Source: Halovenus halobia
GTDB lineage: Archaea > Halobacteriota > Halobacteria > Halobacteriales > Haloarculaceae
Direction of reading: 5' to 3'
Length of the DNA: 64,000 nt
Assembly (NCBI RefSeq): GCF_051414135.1
Contig: NZ_JBLKOA010000001.1
Span: 558,001-622,000, forward strand
The position numbers and the translations under genes are program-made. How positions within the stretch are numbered: the stretch's first letter is position 1; the number at the start of each line of letters is the position of its first letter. Shown here piece by piece: positions 60,936 to 64,000 of this stretch. A model generated the notes under the pieces. It was not told the origin of the DNA and did no database searches. It saw only the letters and a program-made list of their open reading frames with translations.

Positions 60936-61085
60936 TCAGATCCGGACGCTTTCGTCGAGTTCTGCCAGCCCGATGTCGACGAGTTGGCGGAGTACTTCCT
61001 CCTCTCTGAGGTCGTTTTTTCGGGCCAGCCGTCGGAGTTCGTTGGCGCGGTCATCTGACACCACGACGCTGTACGAAACAGGCAT
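60936..61085 (-). CDS. Small ribbon-helix-helix-like protein
   Basis: An unannotated 49-residue frame runs from ATG 61085 (MPVSYSVVVSDDRANELRRL) to a TGA at 60936. The order of a beta-strand (SYSVVVSDD), a basic helix (ELRRLARKNDL) and a second helix (EEVLRQLVDIGLAEL) fits the CopG/ribbon-helix-helix fold. Its TATA box (61110-61117) is 26-28 bases upstream, supporting a leaderless transcript. It probably regulates DNA, perhaps itself or the divergent or convergent neighbours; no toxin partner is visible. Confidence 0.6.
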   Translation of the reverse strand: MPVSYSVVVSDDRANELRRLARKNDLREEEVLRQLVDIGLAELDESVRI

Positions 61086-61109
61086 GACTGTATAAAAGGA
61101 CTCTATCGG

Positions 61110-61117
61110 TTTAAAAC
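61110..61117 (-). promoter_or_regulatory. TATA box for the ribbon-helix-helix gene
   Basis: Minus-strand GTTTTAAA-type sequence at 61110-61117 is centred about 28 bases upstream of the ATG at 61085. A second TATA-like TTTTATAC lies closer, at 61092-61099. Confidence 0.45.
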
Positions 61118-61134
61118 GGCGTCAGACGGGCGTC

Positions 61135-61917
61135 TCACAATACGCCTGTCGTCTCGGCATACAGCGAGAGGTACACCAGACAGTTCCAGACGGCGTGGAC
61201 AATAATCGGGACAAGCAGATTCTCTGTATACTCGTAGAGGACACCGAGGATGATTCCCGACCCGATCGCCAGCACGACGTAGGCACCCGCGCTTCCGGCC
61301 GCGACCAGCGCGGAGTAATGCACCAGTCCGAAAATAGCACTTGCACCGAGAATACCCGGAATAACGCCGTAGGCGCGACGGAGTAAGTTCTGTACGACGC
61401 CGCGGAACAGCAGTTCTTCGGCTGGCGAGTTGAGCAGCAAGACAATCGGAATATAGTAGAGGAACAACTCAGGGTTCTCTCGACCAGTTTCGACGGCCGC
61501 GTTGGCCGCCGGCTCGTAGCCAAGCGCCGTCACCAGACGCTCGCCAGCCAGCATGAATGCGACTAGGGCGACAGCACCGACGAGCATGGTCCCGATGTCA
61601 CGACGGCTGGGACCAGAAAAGCCGACGAGCGACCACTCTTCACGCCACGCTAAATACGCAAGCGGGAGGACAGCCAGCCCGAGAAAGTTCGTTGCCGTCT
61701 CGACAACCCGCGCCGTCGGTGTGTTGGGACCGACGTCAGCAACTTCGAGCGCGCCGGCGCCAACGCTGACGAACAGGCCCCCACAGACAAATGAGCCGAG
61801 AACGAGCAGAATCGAGTGGATGAGGCCGACGCGGCGCTGTTCGGCGTTGCCAAACTCGAACAGCGGCCGGCCGCCGGGCAGCCGAATCGAGGTGTGGCTG
61901 CCGGAATCGTCTGCCAT
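61135..61917 (-). CDS. CPBP family intramembrane metalloprotease
   Basis: The preferred start ATG 61917 gives 260 residues (MADDSGSHTS); an in-frame ATG 61944 adds nine. About seven TM helices are present. The catalytic motifs are EELLFRGVVQN (E-E-x3-R), the His in FGLVHYSAL and HAVWN near the C-terminus, the pattern of Abi/CAAX-type proteases. The N-terminus is cytoplasmic. Targets are unknown; it lies next to pgi on the same strand. Confidence 0.88.
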   Translation of the reverse strand: MADDSGSHTSIRLPGGRPLFEFGNAEQRRVGLIHSILLVLGSFVCGGLFVSVGAGALEVADVGPNTPTARVVETATNFLGLAVLPLAYLAWREEWSLVGFSGPSRRDIGTMLVGAVALVAFMLAGERLVTALGYEPAANAAVETGRENPELFLYYIPIVLLLNSPAEELLFRGVVQNLLRRAYGVIPGILGASAIFGLVHYSALVAAGSAGAYVVLAIGSGIILGVLYEYTENLLVPIIVHAVWNCLVYLSLYAETTGVL

Positions 61918-61955
61918 TGAAACCGTTACGCGTCGCGTAGTCAAATTCGCTGTGA

Positions 61956-63242
61956 TTACTCGATGCGGAGCTGTTCCTTCGAGGCGACAGCCTCAGCCTC
62001 CTCGGCGTCGCCAGCCCCCAACAGCCCACGGGCAGCCTTTTTCCCCCACTCGACGGCTGGCTGGGTGAACGTCTCCACATCGTAGAGTTCGCCAGCCAGA
62101 ATACAGGCCGCTTCCATCTCGTACAACAGTTGCCCGACACTCTCGGCGTCGAGTCTGTCGATTTCGACACGGACGTTTGGACACTCTGCGGCCGCGAGAC
62201 TCGCTTCCGTCGCCTCGAATTCGGCGTCGAGCAACTCGCCAAGGCCTTTGCCGCCCAGATAGGCGAGGTCTGGAATGCCCGTTTCGGGAATCGGTTGCTC
62301 GGGGCCGTCAGTCACCCGGACAAGCGAGACGAGTTTGTCTTTCGGGCCGGCGCGGTACAACTGCAGTTGTGAGTGCTGGTCTGTCGCGCCCAGTGCTCGC
62401 ACGGGCGTCTGACCGCCGCCGTCTTTGCCGAGGCTTTCTGCCCAGAGCTGCGCGAACCACTCCGAAAAGGCCTCTAACCCCTCGGCGTAGGGCATCATCA
62501 CGTTCGTCGAGTAGTCGCGCTGGTCGAGTGCGTAGGCTGTTGCGCCGTAAGCGTAGGCAGGACACTCGAACAGCGACGGCGCGAGCGAGTCTGCTCCCGC
62601 CTGCCCGCCAGCGACCAGTCCCTCGATGTCGTGGCCCTGAATTGCGGCCGGGACCAGACCAACCGCAGATAGTGCCGAAAACCGCCCGGGGACGCCCGTC
62701 GGAACAGTCAACGAGGGGAGGCCGTGTCCGTCCGCGAGGTCCCTCAGCGGCCCTTCTTCGCCAGTCGTTACGACCGTCCGCTCGGTCCAGTCGACGCCAG
62801 CGTCGTCCATCGCTTCCCGAACGACGAGGAAGTTGGCAAGCGTCTCCGCAGTCGTTCCGGACCGCGAGACAACGTTCACCGCCGTCGTGGAGAAGTCGAG
62901 GGTGGAGAGCGTCGTCTGGACATTTTTGGGGTCGACATTGTCCAGGACGTAGTGGTCAGTTTCGCTGGGGCCGAGCGCCTGGGAGATGGTGGCCGCACCG
63001 AGCGCGCTGCCGCCGATCCCGACAGTGAGCACGGCTTCGCTGTCGGCAACTGGTTCGACTGCGGATTCGATTGTGGCCGGGTCGGTGGTCGCGGGGAGGT
63101 TGAGCGAGGCGTAGCCAAATTCGTCGTCCGCGCGGCCGTCGTCGATCCGCTGGTGGGCCGATTCGACAGCCCCGTCGAGGTCATCGAGGTCCGCGCGGTC
63201 GAGCGCGTCAGCCGCGAGGAGATTTCCGATATCGATCTGCAT
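61956..63242 (-). CDS. pgi: Glucose-6-phosphate isomerase
   Basis: Pgi interconverts glucose-6-phosphate and fructose-6-phosphate. From ATG 63242 the product is 428 residues (MQIDIGNLLAADALDRAD); an in-frame ATG at 63278 adds twelve. The family core has VGIGGSALGAATI near residue 75-87, VVSRSGTTAETLANF, and VGLVPAAI. The C-terminal histidine/lysine region includes QPAVEWGKKAARGLL. It is 38 bases upstream of the protease gene in the same direction, so they could share a transcript. Confidence 0.93.
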   Translation of the reverse strand: MQIDIGNLLAADALDRADLDDLDGAVESAHQRIDDGRADDEFGYASLNLPATTDPATIESAVEPVADSEAVLTVGIGGSALGAATISQALGPSETDHYVLDNVDPKNVQTTLSTLDFSTTAVNVVSRSGTTAETLANFLVVREAMDDAGVDWTERTVVTTGEEGPLRDLADGHGLPSLTVPTGVPGRFSALSAVGLVPAAIQGHDIEGLVAGGQAGADSLAPSLFECPAYAYGATAYALDQRDYSTNVMMPYAEGLEAFSEWFAQLWAESLGKDGGGQTPVRALGATDQHSQLQLYRAGPKDKLVSLVRVTDGPEQPIPETGIPDLAYLGGKGLGELLDAEFEATEASLAAAECPNVRVEIDRLDAESVGQLLYEMEAACILAGELYDVETFTQPAVEWGKKAARGLLGAGDAEEAEAVASKEQLRIE

Positions 63243-63329
63243 ACTGCTTTCCTCGGCGGGCGGTCGTATAGTGGTCACGGTACGGAGAGAGTCGAAACCG
63301 CAAAGAGTCTCTGCAGCCTACAGATAGCC

Positions 63330-63983
63330 ATGACTCAGGAGGACGAGGGCGACGACTCAGCGGGCGATAACGGGGATGTGCGCGAGAACGACCCCATTGC
63401 AGGGATGTACGACGACACTGACAGCGACGAGCCGGTGGTTCCCACCGACCCGACTGGCGGCGACGACGAGGAGGGTGGACTTTCCGGCCCGCTCGCAGAG
63501 GAGCCTGAAGAACCAGAGACAAAGTACGGGACATATTACGTCAAGTACGCTGAAGACGGCGCAGTCACACTACACAATGTGGAGACGGCAGAAATTGTCA
63601 CTCTCTCCGAGAATCCCGGCTTTGTGGACCACGAAATTGTCGAGGTAACGCTGATTGCCCAGCCGCCGATGGAAGTCTCGTATCTGGTCAAGGAACTGCA
63701 CGACCAGTGGAAAGTCGACGTGGAGATTAGTTCGCTGTCGCCGACGACACAGACTCTGAAAATTGCGGACGAGATGGACGAAGACGAAGTAATCGCCTTC
63801 GAGCGCGAGGGCGATGGTGAAGTCCACGTCCTCAAAATCGAGCCAGACCGTGTCGAGCCGACTGTCGACGTTCTCGACGAAGACGAGCAACCGTACAAAA
63901 ATGCGGCCCGTAACGATGTCGACAACGTCGAAATTCGCAGCGACGAGGACGCCGGCGTCATCGCGATTCGGTATCTCCCCTGA
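63330..63983 (+). CDS. DUF5812 family protein
   Basis: From ATG 63330 the product is 217 residues, divergent from pgi with 87 bases between. An acidic head (about 1-60) precedes a conserved core: KYGTYYVKYAEDGAVTLHNV, GFVDHEIVEVTLIAQPPMEV and the ending GVIAIRYLP. This pattern is, from memory, the haloarchaeal DUF5812 family; its function is unknown. The core is beta-rich and soluble. Confidence 0.78.
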   Translation: MTQEDEGDDSAGDNGDVRENDPIAGMYDDTDSDEPVVPTDPTGGDDEEGGLSGPLAEEPEEPETKYGTYYVKYAEDGAVTLHNVETAEIVTLSENPGFVDHEIVEVTLIAQPPMEVSYLVKELHDQWKVDVEISSLSPTTQTLKIADEMDEDEVIAFEREGDGEVHVLKIEPDRVEPTVDVLDEDEQPYKNAARNDVDNVEIRSDEDAGVIAIRYLP

Positions 63984-64000
63984 GACGGGGAAACGAGTAA

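Noticed and set aside
1..64000. Mobile elements, CRISPR arrays, rRNA and tRNA genes
   Set aside because: No transposase, integrase, spacer-repeat pattern, rRNA or tRNA was recognised on either strand.

Overview
The window is chromosomal DNA of a halophilic archaeon (class Halobacteria). The evidence is GC-rich DNA with strong third-position GC bias, very acidic proteins, archaeal TATA boxes about 26 bases ahead of start codons that imply leaderless mRNAs, and archaeal marker genes: gatE, egsA, an archaeal S10/spc ribosomal operon with rnp1, rps4e, rpl19e and rpl32e, nob1, Bat-type HTH regulators and a haloarchaeal soluble transducer. The genus cannot be fixed by reading alone. No transposase, CRISPR array, tRNA or rRNA gene was recognised.

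Layout. 1-9.4 kb: a truncated surface protein with a PKD domain, a TVP38-type membrane protein, a GTPBP1-like GTPase, an FNT channel fused to two stress-protein domains, a tandem UspA protein and gatE. 9.5-16 kb: a degenerate Nudix-like protein, egsA (archaeal lipid backbone synthesis), rqcH (ribosome quality control), a soluble chemotaxis-type transducer and a DUF309 protein. 16-22.3 kb: a four-gene operon of a TgpA-like transglutaminase, two membrane proteins and a DUF58 protein. 22.3-30.4 kb: an XPB-like helicase, an RDD-domain remnant, a CAP-domain protein, an MFS transporter, an SDR oxidoreductase, a SHOCT protein with a CopB-type copper ATPase, and a PaaI thioesterase. 30.8-45.3 kb: a SPOUT methyltransferase followed by the S10/spc ribosomal protein operon ending in secY, with most genes overlapping or only a few bases apart.

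45.3-52.2 kb: six genes on the minus strand that look like a catabolic unit: a mandelate-racemase-type enolase-superfamily enzyme, an aldehyde dehydrogenase, a zinc alcohol dehydrogenase, an SCP2-like protein, a Bat-type HTH regulator and a benzoylformate-decarboxylase-like ThDP enzyme. Together they resemble the bacterial mandelate pathway, or an acid-sugar dehydration/decarboxylation route, and this is the best candidate for an undescribed system here.

52.3-64 kb: housekeeping and stress genes: msrB, tatA, a peroxiredoxin, an HD phosphohydrolase, an orphan 2-oxoacid dehydrogenase E1-alpha, a UPF0175 protein, purK, DUF5779, VOC and thiolase genes, an Hsp20 with a zinc-finger partner, a PRC-barrel protein with nob1, an unannotated 49-residue ribbon-helix-helix-like protein, a CPBP protease, pgi and a DUF5812 protein.

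Other points of note are a 21-codon ORF that bridges rpl2 and rps19 with overlaps at both ends, a tandem duplication of the helix-hairpin-helix module in L32e, and several genes that stand apart from their usual partners (DUF58 without MoxR, E1-alpha without E1-beta).
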